This document shows positions 63,861 to 64,000 of a stretch of 64,000 nt of DNA, piece after piece (position 1 is the stretch's first letter; every line of letters begins with the position of its first letter). The notes beneath the pieces are model-generated. The model was not told the origin of the DNA and made no database searches. It saw only the letters and a list, made by a program, of their open reading frames with translations. The position numbers and the translations under genes were made by a program. Source of the stretch: Ustilago trichophora (Eukaryota > Basidiomycota > Ustilaginomycetes > Ustilaginales > Ustilaginaceae); the NCBI GenBank assembly GCA_900323505.1, contig OOIN01000012.1, positions 868,001 through 932,000 on the forward strand, given 5' to 3'.

Positions 63861-63874
63861 GTACAGTACTGTAC
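63861..63874. promoter_or_regulatory. Perfect 14-bp palindrome GTACAGTACTGTAC
   Basis: Self-complementary sequence formed by overlapping TACAGTA and TACTGTA motifs, the mirror arrangement of the palindrome at 48591-48604. Function unknown; a dimeric protein site is one inference. Confidence 0.3.
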
Positions 63875-64000
63875 AAACGTCGAATCTTTCTCTCCACCCT
63901 TGCTTTTGTTTCCATAGAATCAGTGGCGTACAACATCATCCTTGCTCAATTGTACAAGCCGCGACAGGGTGGATTTCGCACCGCTGCAGGAACCACTTCT

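Larger units (their letters stand above)
61137..64000. other. Gene-free right end of the window
   Basis: 2.9 kb with no supportable coding region on either strand. It holds the BTG/Tob upstream region (purine-rich on the plus strand to about 61620), an AGAGCA tandem near 61525-61553, a GT microsatellite, and 13 copies of TACTGTA/TACAGTA between 61699 and 63873, including a perfect 14-bp palindrome at 63861-63874. Open frames are short and low complexity. An unrecognised non-coding transcript is possible. Confidence 0.5.

Noticed and set aside
61137..64000. Possible tRNA or small RNA genes here and in the other intergenic regions
   Set aside because: Scanning for the tRNA T-arm string GGTTCGAnnCC and for conserved U6, U2 and 5S strings gave no match with a fitting acceptor stem. 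A covariance-model search would be decisive.
1..64000. Transposons, CRISPR arrays, viral or prokaryotic insertions
   Set aside because: No transposase, reverse transcriptase, integrase or terminal repeats were seen; the repeats are simple microsatellites only, and the gene content is uniformly eukaryotic.

Overview
The window is nuclear DNA from a fungus, most likely a smut-type basidiomycete (Ustilaginomycotina: Ustilago, Sporisorium or Pseudozyma group). The reasons are compact genes that mostly lack introns, short introns with GTAAGT-type donors and one perfect TACTAAC branch site, long Ser/Ala/Gln-rich disordered extensions, strong C-ending codon bias in highly expressed genes, many CT/AG/CA microsatellites between genes, and homologues of the SCAP, HEI10 and BTG/Tob families that many yeasts lack. 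The organism call is an inference; no rRNA, tRNA or species marker is present.

I support 20 protein-coding genes. Left to right: 6-phosphogluconate dehydrogenase (-, cut by the window start); a SCAP-like sterol sensor (-); a zinc-free MDR enoyl-reductase-like enzyme (+); a large JmjC protein with Cys-rich clusters (-); a ten-exon RING/coiled-coil protein of the HEI10/Zip3 type (+); UFD1 (-); CCT4 (+); a class IV-type chitin synthase (+); an ABCC/MRP transporter (+); HAT1 (+); IMP dehydrogenase (+); RRP7 (+); TIM22 (-); RPT2 (-); NOP58 (+); EMP24 (-); RanBP1/YRB1 (+); a TFIIIC Tfc1-like subunit (-); POLA2/POL12 (+); and a BTG/Tob-domain protein (-). The last 2.9 kb holds no gene that I can support.

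Most genes are housekeeping: protein quality control (UFD1, CCT4, RPT2), ribosome biogenesis (RRP7, NOP58), chromatin and replication (HAT1, POLA2, JmjC), membrane traffic and import (EMP24, TIM22), nuclear transport (RanBP1), Pol III transcription, cell wall and nucleotide/sugar metabolism. There are no operons. Neighbours form divergent pairs with shared upstream regions (SCAP/MDR, JmjC/HEI10-like, UFD1/CCT4, RPT2/NOP58, EMP24/RanBP1, TFIIIC/POLA2) and tail-to-tail pairs, the closest 91 bp apart.

I found no mobile element, CRISPR array or virus. The points most worth a second look are the HEI10-like meiotic RING gene with its 6-nt microexon, a JmjC domain whose distal iron-binding His looks replaced by Tyr, a SCAP whose COPII motif reads LELADL, a fungal BTG/Tob protein with a possible PAM2-like motif, and a strong intergenic over-representation of the 7-mer TACTGTA/TACAGTA that peaks in the gene-free right end.
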